Assembly (NCBI GenBank): GCA_016872875.1
Contig: VGYW01000049.1
Span: forward strand, 1 to 29,810
Length of the DNA stretch: 29,810 bases
Source of the DNA: Planctomycetota bacterium
Lineage (GTDB): Bacteria; Planctomycetota; PUPC01; DSUN01
Direction: 5' to 3'
Made by a program: the position numbers and the translations under genes. Position 1 is the stretch's first letter. Each line of letters starts with the position of its first letter. Below the pieces are notes generated by a model. The model saw nothing but the letters and a program-made list of their open reading frames with translations, had not been told where the DNA came from and did no database searches. Shown piece after piece: positions 20,817 through 27,312 of this stretch.

Positions 20817-21353
20817 CTACCTCGGCGCGAGGGAGAAGATGAACCACCTTCCGCCGCGGTCCATGACCTTGAAGTGCGAGCTTCGGCCATGAAGGATGAC
20901 AGTCCAGTGCGCGAGCACACTATGCCCGATCAGCGCGTAGTCGGTGTCCGTCGCAACCATCCTCAAACCCAGCACGGGGTTGTCGCACGAGTCCCGTTTC
21001 GTGCAATAGAGAACTCGCGCCGTATCAGAGTAACGCTCAAGTTCGTGGTCCGTGAGAGATGCCCTCGGGGCTTCCGACGGAAAGAGAGTAGCATGGAACC
21101 AGTACGCCCGCCGGTTGACCGGGCCAAACGCGCCGGAGAACTCGTGCTCTTGCCCAGCGGCCACAGGTATTCCGGCTCGGACGCACTGCTCGATAACGCT
21201 CACTGGGACTCCGCAGCAGGAAGTACCAGTGTCCAGCTTCGCATCCACGAATACCGGGCGGCGCGCCGTATCCTGGGGGCTGACGAGCCTGGCAAGGAGA
21301 AAAGGTGCCCGCTTGCCGTCCAGGTCCTTGAGGTAGGGGAACCACTTTGCCAT
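20817..21353 (-). CDS. Retropepsin-like aspartic protease domain protein
   Basis: A 178-residue protein with one clan AA aspartic protease unit: the catalytic DTG sits at 41-43 in FVDAKLDTGTS, and the family's second hydrophobic-hydrophobic-Gly element is LIGHSVLAHW near residue 142. Active enzymes of this kind work as homodimers, each giving one Asp. There is no signal peptide, so it is probably cytoplasmic. Two cysteines follow the active site directly (SCCGVP). It lies 13 nt after the DUF5678-like gene and almost certainly shares its promoter. The pair sits between two glycosyltransferase genes with no evident functional link to them. Confidence 0.75.
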   Translation of the reverse strand: MAKWFPYLKDLDGKRAPFLLARLVSPQDTARRPVFVDAKLDTGTSCCGVPVSVIEQCVRAGIPVAAGQEHEFSGAFGPVNRRAYWFHATLFPSEAPRASLTDHELERYSDTARVLYCTKRDSCDNPVLGLRMVATDTDYALIGHSVLAHWTVILHGRSSHFKVMDRGGRWFIFSLAPR

Positions 21354-21366
21354 GGTTTGTCTGTCC

Positions 21367-21834
21367 TCAGCGTACCCTGTAGATACCCGTCACCTCATGG
21401 ACAGCCGGCTGTTCGAAGGCATTGTCATCCACCGGTTCCACAGATACGTCCGCGGCAAGGTGCATTGCGTCAATCTCTGCGAATAGCTCATCGGCGGATT
21501 TGCTGGCCGCAACTACCCGCCCGCCGGAGAATGCGACCAGCATACCGCGGTAGTGGCTCAGGAGGTAGTCCTTCATCCGCAGGAAGGATGCGTAGTCGGT
21601 CACTGGCTCTGGCAGCTCGGTCCCCACCTGGGTCGGCGGCGGGACTTCGCCTCTCGCGCTGCACTCGCGCTGTCTCTCTGCCAGCGCCCGGTCAACCTGG
21701 GCCATGCTGTTGGAGAGCGCGGCCACCACTGCTGGGTCCGGCGAGAGCGGCCCGGCTGCCTCCAGGGCGCGCTCAAGCGCCTGGTGGACCTCCATGAGCC
21801 AACCGAGGTCGGATCGCCCCGCTTCGGCACCCAT
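21367..21834 (-). CDS. DUF5678-like small protein
   Basis: A 155-residue protein. The N-terminal half is helical and acidic (residues 10-70). The C-terminal part contains YLLSHYRGMLVAFSGG and VVAASKSADELFAEI, the pattern of DUF5678 proteins (a short strand-turn-strand then helix, of unknown function). Such proteins are found elsewhere next to retropepsin-like genes. AAGGAG lies 6 nt before ATG 21834 and a near-consensus promoter is upstream, so this is the first gene of a two-gene unit. Function unknown; it could be the substrate or partner of the protease. Confidence 0.65.
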   Translation of the reverse strand: MGAEAGRSDLGWLMEVHQALERALEAAGPLSPDPAVVAALSNSMAQVDRALAERQRECSARGEVPPPTQVGTELPEPVTDYASFLRMKDYLLSHYRGMLVAFSGGRVVAASKSADELFAEIDAMHLAADVSVEPVDDNAFEQPAVHEVTGIYRVR

Positions 21835-21840
21835 GATACG

Positions 21841-21846
21841 CTCCTT
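21841..21846 (-). promoter_or_regulatory. Ribosome binding site of the DUF5678-like gene
   Basis: AAGGAG lies 6 nt before the ATG at 21834. Confidence 0.8.
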
Positions 21847-21865
21847 CCCTCACCCTATCCCATGA

Positions 21866-21894
21866 TATATAACCTCGCGCGTCGCGTTTGTCAA
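21866..21894 (-). promoter_or_regulatory. Near-consensus promoter of the DUF5678-retropepsin pair
   Basis: A -35 TTGACA (21889-21894, perfect) and a -10 TATATA (21866-21871) have a 17-nt spacer. The -35 overlaps the stop codon of the upstream glycosyltransferase gene. It is the strongest promoter match in the window, implying separate and probably strong expression. Confidence 0.8.
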
Positions 21895-23003
21895 GGGACC
21901 CTGGCCTCGCGGTAGACGGCGCGGGTGAGCTCGGCGGCGCGGGGCCAGGTGAACTGTGCGGCGCGGGCGAAGCCGGTGGCGCGAAGGCGCTCGCGGAGGG
22001 CCGCATCGCTCAGCACGCGCCGAATAGCGTCGGCAAGGGCCGGGGCGTCGAGGGCGGGGAAGCGTTCCGCGGCGTCGCCCGTGGACTCCACCAGGGCCTC
22101 GGCGTCGGAGGCCACGACGGGCGTGCCGCAGGCCATCGCCTCCAGGGGCGGCAGGCCGAAGCCCTCGACGAGCGACGGGAAGGCGAAGAGCTCTGCCCCG
22201 CCGTAGAGACCCGCAAGGTCCTCCTCCTCCACGTAGCCGAGGAGGCGGACGTCGGCCTCGATGCCCAGCTCGGCGGGGAGACGCAGGACCTCGCGGCACT
22301 TCCACCCCTGCTTCCCCGCGATGGCCAGCTCGTGGGGCAGGCCGCCGCGCTTGAGCGAGGCGAAGGCGCGGAGCAGCGTCGGCAGGTTCTTCTTCGGCTC
22401 GACGTTCCCCACGAAGAGAATGTAGGGGCGGCTGAGATGGTGCCGCGCCCGCACCCGCGCGCGGGCATCGAGGGAGGGGGGCTTGAGCCGGGCGTCCACG
22501 CCGAGGGGCACGACGCGCACCCGCTCGCGCTCGACGCCGAGCCGCTCGGCCACTTGCCTTGCCACGCACTCGAGCGGCACGATGATCCGCGCGGCGGCCC
22601 TCGCCGACCGCGGCAGCCGCCAGCGGTAGTGGAGCACGTTCGACCGCTTGGCCAGCTCGGGGTGGGTGAGCGCCACAAGGTCGTAGACCGTCAGCACGAG
22701 GGGGCAGGGGAGGCGCTTGGGCGCCACGTAGCCGGGGGCGTGGAAGAGGTCGAAGCCCTTCAGTCTTCGCGCGAGCCACCGCTCCTCATAGACGATGCGG
22801 GCGAGCCGCGAGCGATTCGTCACCGGCAGCCGCTCGATCCCCACGCGGGCGCCGTCGAGCAGCCGCTCGTCGAAGTCGCTCCCCACCAGGGCCACGAACT
22901 CGTCCTCAGCCCCCTCCCCGATGTGGCGGAGAAACGACCAGATGGCCTTCTCCACGCCCGAGAACTGGCCCGACAAGAGGAGTGCGTTGATGGCGACGCG
23001 CAT
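21891..23003 (-). CDS. Family 4 glycosyltransferase
   Basis: A GT-B glycosyltransferase of the mannosyltransferase-like GT4 group: N-domain MRVAINALLLSGQFSGVEKA, acceptor-side FHAPGYVAPK, linker RVVPLGVD, C-domain YILFVGNVEPKKNLPTLLRAF, and the E-x7-E donor motif FAFPSLVEGFGLPPLEAMACG. The start is taken at ATG 23003. The open frame upstream to 23081 passes through the ACGCGTG repeat (SHASRVTGHASW) and is unlikely to be native. Its stop overlaps the -35 of the next gene. With the other GT4 gene it suggests synthesis of an exopolysaccharide or glycolipid. Confidence 0.88.
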   Translation of the reverse strand: MRVAINALLLSGQFSGVEKAIWSFLRHIGEGAEDEFVALVGSDFDERLLDGARVGIERLPVTNRSRLARIVYEERWLARRLKGFDLFHAPGYVAPKRLPCPLVLTVYDLVALTHPELAKRSNVLHYRWRLPRSARAAARIIVPLECVARQVAERLGVERERVRVVPLGVDARLKPPSLDARARVRARHHLSRPYILFVGNVEPKKNLPTLLRAFASLKRGGLPHELAIAGKQGWKCREVLRLPAELGIEADVRLLGYVEEEDLAGLYGGAELFAFPSLVEGFGLPPLEAMACGTPVVASDAEALVESTGDAAERFPALDAPALADAIRRVLSDAALRERLRATGFARAAQFTWPRAAELTRAVYREARVP

Positions 23004-23021
23004 GGTTGCACAGGAGACCCA

Positions 23022-23105
23022 TGACGCGTGACCCGTGACGCGTGACGCGTGAGAAGGCAACGTCTGCTCTTCTCCTGTCACGCGTCACGGGTCACGCGTC
23101 ACGCA
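23022..23105. repeat. Inverted repeat of ACGCGTG units
   Basis: Left arm 23022-23056 (tgacgcgtgacccgtgacgc and onward) pairs with 23069-23105 (cttctcctgtcacgcgtcac and onward), with a short centre. It lies between the ychF stop and the glycosyltransferase start and could end ychF transcription. A one-armed copy is at 6917-6940. Confidence 0.85.
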
Positions 23106-23122
23106 TCCGGCCTCTCCCTCCT

Positions 23123-24187
23123 TCACACACTGAACCGGATCTGAAGCAGATCGCCGTCCTGGACGACGTAGTCCTTGCCTTCGAGGCGGAGCTTTCCGTG
23201 GGCCTTGACCTCCTTGAGCGAGCCGAGTGCCAGGAGGTCGTCTGCGGCGACGACCTCGGAGCGGATGAAGCCGCGTGCGAGGTCGGTGTGGACCTTTCCC
23301 GCCCCCTCGACCGCGGTCGCCCCGCGGGGCAGGAGCCAGGCCCGAAGCTCCTTCTCGTTGGAGGTGAAGAAGGAGATGAGGCCGAGTGCCTGAAGCGCCG
23401 CCTCGACGACCCTGGGAGCGCGCAGCTCCGCGAGGCCGAGGGCGTCCATGAACGGCTTCCGCTCCTCGGGCTCGAGGGCGAGAAGCTCCTTCTCCATGTC
23501 CGCGCACAGGGCAACGGCCGGTGTGCTACACAGGCCGGAGGCCTGTGCCACCTCGTCCCCAATCTGCCCCTCGCCGATGTTCAGCACCACCACGGCCGGC
23601 TTCTGGGTGAGGAAGGTGTAGCCGCGGAGCGCCTTGCGCTCGTCGTCGCTGAGCGTCAGGCGATCGAGGGCGCCGGCGCTGTCGAGCTGCGCCCGGCAGC
23701 GCTCGAGGAGCGCCAGCTCGGCCTTCTCCTCCTCCTGTTTCGGCGTCGGGTGCCGCACGCTGACGCGGAGCGCCTCGGTCCGCCGCTCGATGATGTCGAG
23801 GTCGGTCACGAACAGCTCGCCGCCAATCTCTTCAAGGTCGCGCCTGGGGTCAATCGAGCCGCGGAGGTGGGGCAGGTCCTCCCGCTCGAAGGCGCGGACC
23901 ACCTTGACGAAGCAATCGGCCTGACGCATCGCCGCCACCGCCTCGGGGCTCGGCCTGTCGCCAGTGAACAGCCCCCCGATGTCCTCGAACTCCAGCGCCG
24001 CATAGGTGTGCTTCCTCGGCTGGAGGATGGCGGCCAGGCGGTCCACCCGCCCATCGAGGACGGGCACGACGCCGACGTGGAGCGAGCCCGGGGCGGCGTA
24101 GGCACCCGGCTCATCCCGCCGGCCAGTGATCGCATCGAACAGCGTCGTCTTCCCCGACTGCGGCAGCCCGATGATCGCGATTCGCAT
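23123..24187 (-). CDS. ychF: YchF family ribosome-associated ATPase with a repeat insertion
   Basis: An Obg-related P-loop NTPase that binds ribosomes and prefers ATP. It has a P-loop GLPQSGKTT near the N-terminus and the altered G4 motif (LNIGEG in place of NKxD). The coiled-coil region ends with the conserved TGS C-terminus (KVHTDLARGFIRSEVVAADD, GKLRLEGKDYVVQDGD). ATG 24187 matches the family N-terminus (MRIAIIGLPQ); a TTG at 24202 is also in frame. Just after the G4 segment, residues ~210-223 (VAQASGLCSTP) are encoded by a half copy of the GGTGGCACAGGC repeat. This is notable in a housekeeping protein, but it lies in a loop and the frame stays open. Length ~354, close to normal (~363). 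Confidence 0.93.
   Translation of the reverse strand: MRIAIIGLPQSGKTTLFDAITGRRDEPGAYAAPGSLHVGVVPVLDGRVDRLAAILQPRKHTYAALEFEDIGGLFTGDRPSPEAVAAMRQADCFVKVVRAFEREDLPHLRGSIDPRRDLEEIGGELFVTDLDIIERRTEALRVSVRHPTPKQEEEKAELALLERCRAQLDSAGALDRLTLSDDERKALRGYTFLTQKPAVVVLNIGEGQIGDEVAQASGLCSTPAVALCADMEKELLALEPEERKPFMDALGLAELRAPRVVEAALQALGLISFFTSNEKELRAWLLPRGATAVEGAGKVHTDLARGFIRSEVVAADDLLALGSLKEVKAHGKLRLEGKDYVVQDGDLLQIRFSV
23530..23552. repeat. Half copy of the GGTGGCACAGGC-family repeat inside ychF
   Basis: acaggccggaggcctgtgcc followed by acc is the second hairpin and terminal arm of the family. The flanking ggtgtgctac at 23520 may be the worn first arm. Confidence 0.8.
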
Positions 24188-24211
24188 GGAGGCTAACCCC
24201 AACTCAAGCGG

Positions 24212-24298
24212 GGATGAATGGATGAATGGATGATTGGATGGATGTCAGAATGCCTCGCCTTCCTACATTCATCCACCCATCCATTCATCCATCCATCC
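24212..24298. repeat. GGATG/CATCC long inverted repeat, copy 2
   Basis: ggatgaatggatgaatggat and onward pairs with the final run of attcatccatccatcc units, around a centre including gtcagaatgcc. It is the same family as 2895-2965 and lies between ychF and the archaemetzincin remnant. Confidence 0.85.
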
Positions 24299-24303
24299 TC
24301 CTA

Positions 24304-24735
24304 TCACCGTTTTTCCAACGCCACGACACACTTCTCGTAGAACTCCTGCTCCGGGGCCAGCCCTTGCTCCTTACAGAACTCCGCCAGCGTGCGGTAGCGG
24401 GGCACGGGCTGGGCGCCCGTGGCCCACCAGAGCTTGGCCACGCACTCCGGGCAGCAGGCGAGCGGCTGCACGTAGAGCGTCCGCCGCTCCTTCGTCAGCC
24501 CCGTCGGGTTGCTCGCCAGGTACTCCTCGAACGTCTGCCCTGGCTCCTTGTGGTGGGCTAGCCAGTCTCCGAGCCGTGGCGGCCCGAGCTTCGTCGCCAG
24601 CGGCCTCAGCTTCTGCATCGCCGCGCGGATCGCCGCCAAGCGGTCGTCAGCACCTGATGCGCATCCGTCCGCGATCAGCATGGTCGCCAGCATTACGGCC
24701 TCTAACCTGCCCACCAAAAGGACTCCACCCCCCAT
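24304..24735 (-). pseudogene. Archaemetzincin-like protein with the catalytic core deleted
   Basis: A 143-residue open frame joining two ends of a planctomycete-type archaemetzincin. Residues ~30-92 match the N-terminal region (RLGDWLAHHKEPGQTFEEYL, then ERRTLYVQPL). Residues ~95-143 match the extreme C-terminus (CPECVAKLWWATGAQPVPRY, then LAEFC), which in human AMZ1/AMZ2 is the CPxCLxKLQ...ERYKAL segment. The ~150-180 residues that should lie between them, including the zinc site HExxHxxGxxH and the Met-turn CNMCGS-like block, are absent. The junction is near 24460 and stays in frame. The start is lipoprotein-like (MLATMLIADGC). It cannot be a metalloprotease as it stands. It starts 4 nt after the stop of the nuclease-like gene. 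Confidence 0.7.
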
Positions 24736-24739
24736 TTCG

Positions 24740-25717
24740 CTACGGCACCTTCTTTCGCTTCTTTGCGCTGCCTCGGGCTTGTGTGGCTAGATCGTAGCAG
24801 GTGCGTATGAACTTGGCGAGACAGCCAAGTTGTGCATCCTTCCCCAAGGCGAAGAAGTGCGTGCTTTCGCTCTCAAGGTCGAGGTAGAAGCCGTCGTCGT
24901 CCTTATTATATCGGACCCGCGCTTTCGCGAGGAGAAGGGCCTTCGCCGAAGCGGGGTACCGAGATTGGACACTGAAGTAGAACAGGATGGGTCTCTTGTA
25001 GTAGATTCCGCACCACAGTGCGTTGTGCGAGCCGAAGTAGCAGCCGCAGTACTCGCCCGTGAATGTGATCTTGCCAGCTTCGCCTTGCAGCCCGGCTTGC
25101 TCGACTGCCGCGGCAAGCATCTGCCCAAAGTTGGCAAGCGCCTCGACCCCCGACATCAGCTCCCAGCCCACTCGTGCGATGCTCATGTGACTGGCCTCCA
25201 GAAATGCGGTGAATTGGTCTCGGAGGTAACAGGACGCGGGGTTGGTCAAGGTCAACCCGGTAAGCCACTCGTGAACCTGGAACCACCGAACGCAGTGATC
25301 TGGCTGGCGCCCTCTCGCGGGAATGTCGACGTGGTACCTGCTGAGCACGACCAGGCGCGTATGCGCCGCAGAGGATGCCTCAAGAGCGTCCCCGTAGCGC
25401 TCGAGCTGCGTCCCGCCCAGCGCGGCCTCCTTCTTCACCTCCAAGCACGCGCGCTTGTCACCAACCGCGATCATCAGGTCCGGCCGGCCCTGTTCAGTGG
25501 TCACCTGGGTCTCCACGGTGAGCTCGCGGCTTTCCTCGTCCTTGAAGCTGAACGCGTCGTTGGCCCCGCAGAGGTCGTTCAGGATGGCGACCGCGGCTGC
25601 TGGCTCCTCGGCCAGGAGATGCCTCAGCAGGAAGGCGAGCGCCTCGGTGAGGTAGTTCTCCGGGCTGATGGAGCCGTCGTACTTGCTCAAGGCCGAGAAG
25701 ATGTCGGTTTGTGGCAC
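24740..25717 (-). CDS. PD-(D/E)XK nuclease superfamily protein
   Basis: A 325-residue cytoplasmic protein whose N-terminal ~110 residues carry the PD-(D/E)XK core: E25 in ENYLTEALAFLLRHLL, D80 in GRPDLMIAVG, and E93-x-K95 in ACLEVKKEAAL, followed by TQLERYG. The rest (110-325) is an alpha/beta region of unknown function with basic C-terminal residues (AKKRKK). Proteins of this build are usually defence- or repair-associated nucleases; the substrate is not visible. The GTG at 25717 has GAGG 8 nt upstream. TTGACA near 25800 on the same strand may be a -35, but the -10 is poor. Confidence 0.7.
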   Translation of the reverse strand: MPQTDIFSALSKYDGSISPENYLTEALAFLLRHLLAEEPAAAVAILNDLCGANDAFSFKDEESRELTVETQVTTEQGRPDLMIAVGDKRACLEVKKEAALGGTQLERYGDALEASSAAHTRLVVLSRYHVDIPARGRQPDHCVRWFQVHEWLTGLTLTNPASCYLRDQFTAFLEASHMSIARVGWELMSGVEALANFGQMLAAAVEQAGLQGEAGKITFTGEYCGCYFGSHNALWCGIYYKRPILFYFSVQSRYPASAKALLLAKARVRYNKDDDGFYLDLESESTHFFALGKDAQLGCLAKFIRTCYDLATQARGSAKKRKKVP

Positions 25718-25862
25718 GCCATGTCCCTCGGGCGCTGGTGCATCACGCGGGGACCCCTGACCCGATGCCTGCTCCTATCTTCCGTAGCATAAGGGCTGGG
25801 AGTTGTCAAGTCGGGCGCAGATGGTGCAGCGATTCAGACGTAAGCGCCCCGCCTGGTGCCCC

Positions 25863-25890
25863 GCCCCCGCCGACCTTGCGTCGGTGGGGC
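25863..25890. repeat. GC-rich hairpin
   Basis: gcccc(cg)ccgac pairs with gtcgg(t)ggggc around the loop cttgc. It is isolated and has no T-tract. Confidence 0.5.
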
Positions 25891-25966
25891 GTAGGATTGG
25901 GAACTAACAAGGCTGCCAGCCCCATACCCCCCCTCCCGCCCCGTCGCCAAGGTCTGCTCCTGTCTT

Positions 25967-26169
25967 GCCATCCCCCCAGCCCGCACACGAAGCGTGCGAA
26001 GCCAGGGGCAAGCGGACGTGCCGCGTCAGTGCGGCGGGCTAAGACACGGCGGCCGGCGGCTGAGCACGCTCAGACCGCCGTCACGCCGCAAGGCACCGGC
26101 CACGCCGCACTGCCGCGTCACGCCGCTTGCCCCTTTTGCCGCTATCGTGTGCGGCCAGGGGGGATTGGC
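25967..26169. repeat. ~200-nt nested inverted repeat (possible structured RNA or mobile-element remnant)
   Basis: Four helices nest in order. Outer: 25967-25990 against 26145-26169 (gccatcccccc...ccgcacacga with tcgtgtgcgg...ggggggattggc, about 90% paired). Second: ggggcaagcgg (26005-26015) with ccgcttgcccc (26123-26133). Third: cagtgcggcg (26027-26036) with cgccgcactg (26103-26112). Inner: cggcggctgagc (26054-26065) with gctcag-a-ccgccg (26068-26080). The symmetry is too extensive for chance, even at this GC content. It resembles none of the other repeat families in the window. Confidence 0.75.
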
Positions 26170-26347
26170 TTTGTTGCCTCGCACAAAACCCCTTACTTCT
26201 CGAAAGCGAAGATTGCCCCCGACTGGCGAAGGCCTCTCCGTGCGGGAGGGCTCGGCGGGGCATCCTCTGGCTTCATCCTGGTGCCGTCTCTGCCCTTCGA
26301 AGAGCCCGCGGGCCCTTCCCACGGGGCGGCACTCTTTCCACTTCCCC

Positions 26348-26425
26348 TCACAGGGCATCAGGGGGAAAGATGCGGAGAAGGGGGTTGTCGGCCCGCTCGA
26401 TGCGTTGGCGTAGGTACTCTTTCAC
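26348..26425 (-). pseudogene. 5' stub of an AbiEii nucleotidyltransferase toxin gene
   Basis: A GTG at 26425 overlaps the AbiEi stop as GTGA, the normal arrangement for abiEi-abiEii. The frame reads VKEYLRQRIERADNPL, like the start of AbiEii family proteins (MKEYLRQ...NPL), then LRIFPPDAL and a stop after 25 codons. The conserved GGTALR-type nucleotidyltransferase core that should follow is absent from the downstream sequence, so the toxin gene is truncated or has been replaced by the structured region. Confidence 0.65.
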
Positions 26426-27057
26426 AGGGGAGTTCCTTCCGTGGCGCGCAGGATGGGCCCGGCGAGGCGCGCGGCCCGGATGAGCTTGGGCTTGCCGGCG
26501 TGTGCCGCCAACTCCTCGAGCCGTTGCACGTCAAACGCGTCGCCATCCTGAAGCCGCAGTTCCGCGAGGTAGTCGGGCGAATCAGCGCCGGGCGTGAGGT
26601 GAACAAGGTCGAGCAGAGCCTTCTCCGAGGAAGCCACGAATGCGAACTGTCCGGGGGCGACCTCCAGCCGGGCATAGCCGAACAGCAGGCCCTGCGCCAG
26701 GTGGTTGAACTGGAAGGCGCCGAGCGGGTTCCGAACCGTCTCGGGGCGGCCAGGCCCCACGCTGGTGACAACAGGGACGTGTTCGGGGATGACGCCGTGG
26801 TAGGCGAGCGCGGACTGTAGGCTGACGTATGAGCCGCGCTGGAGCCTGTTAGCGACGAGGAACGGGTGGGGCTCCACCTTGCGCCAGGCGGGCGCCAGGG
26901 TGTACAGGCCGCGACGCAACTGGATGAGCCGGCCCGCCTTCACCCAGCGCGAGAGCTGAAGGCGCACCTGCGCAGCCGACACTTCTCCGGCCAAGAGAAA
27001 GGCCGACGAGAAGACCGGCTCGTGGCCGACGAGGGCGAGGAGCGCTTCCCATTTCAT
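26422..27057 (-). CDS. abiEi: AbiEi family type IV antitoxin/transcriptional regulator
   Basis: A 211-residue protein with an N-terminal winged helix (MKWEALLALVGHEPVFSSAF, then LQLSRWVKAGRLIQLRRGLYTL, residues 1-55). A C-terminal AbiEi domain follows (ANRLQRGSYVSLQSALAYHG, IPEHVPVVTSVG, GQFAFVASSEKALLDLVHL). In AbiE systems this protein represses its own promoter and counteracts the AbiEii nucleotidyltransferase toxin. Here the toxin is reduced to a stub, so this is an orphan. The start at ATG 27057 is right for the family and lies only 6 nt after the -10 of its promoter, suggesting a leaderless message. Confidence 0.88.
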   Translation of the reverse strand: MKWEALLALVGHEPVFSSAFLLAGEVSAAQVRLQLSRWVKAGRLIQLRRGLYTLAPAWRKVEPHPFLVANRLQRGSYVSLQSALAYHGVIPEHVPVVTSVGPGRPETVRNPLGAFQFNHLAQGLLFGYARLEVAPGQFAFVASSEKALLDLVHLTPGADSPDYLAELRLQDGDAFDVQRLEELAAHAGKPKLIRAARLAGPILRATEGTPL

Positions 27058-27063
27058 GCCATG

Positions 27064-27092
27064 AATATATCACAAAAGCTAAGATTCTGCAA
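27064..27092 (-). promoter_or_regulatory. Promoter of abiEi, likely leaderless
   Basis: A -35 TTGCAG (27087-27092) and a -10 TATATT (27064-27069) have a 17-nt spacer. The -10 ends 6 nt before the ATG, so transcription would start at about the start codon. There is no ribosome binding site. Confidence 0.7.
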
Positions 27093-27142
27093 CGTCCTCC
27101 CGCATTCCTCGCGTGGCCCCAGCCGACAGCCGTACCTCTCTT

Positions 27143-27242
27143 CCCTCTCCCTCTGGGAGAGGGGAGGGTGAGGGCGCCGCAAGTCTGGGGATGCTCTGTT
27201 TCCGGAGCCCTCACCCCGGCCCTCTCCCGGAGGGAGAGGGGG
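27143..27242. repeat. CCCTCTCCC/GGTGAGGG palindromic repeat, copy 3
   Basis: ccctctccctctgggagagg opens it and ccctctcccggagggagagg closes it, with ggagggtgagggc facing gccctcaccccg. It is intergenic, between the haem protein stop and the abiEi promoter. Confidence 0.85.
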
Positions 27243-27247
27243 CAGAT

Positions 27248-27268
27248 GCCCTCCGCCGTACGGAGGGC
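27248..27268. repeat. Small 8-bp hairpin downstream of the haem protein gene
   Basis: GCCCTCCG, loop CCGTA, CGGAGGGC. It lies about 45 nt after the stop of the HZS-alpha-like gene on that gene's strand. It is a possible terminator without a T-tract. Confidence 0.5.
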
Positions 27269-27312
27269 GCGGTGTGGGATTCCGCGTGCGGCCCTGCACG
27301 CCTCGCCGCAGC

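Larger units (their letters stand above)
25718..26347. other. Gene-free, strongly structured GC-rich region
   Basis: No frame here has a recognisable protein, and the long open frames on both strands look like GC-driven noise. It contains a hairpin at 25863-25890, the nested inverted repeat at 25967-26169 and further small palindromes (for instance around cttcgaagagcccgcgggcc near 26298). It separates the truncated AbiEii stub from the nuclease-like gene and may be an inserted element or the site of a deletion. Confidence 0.6.

Noticed and set aside
25967..26169. Retron msr-msd RNA
   Set aside because: Long nested helices fit superficially, but there is no reverse transcriptase gene nearby.
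26026..26358. Minus-strand open frame inside the structured region
   Set aside because: Its sequence follows the inverted repeat and GC bias; there is no ribosome binding site or recognisable domain. Kept only as a possibility if conservation is found.
25711..26820. 369-codon plus-strand open frame across the structured region
   Set aside because: It runs through inverted repeats and antisense to abiEi, with Arg/Pro-rich filler and no motif.
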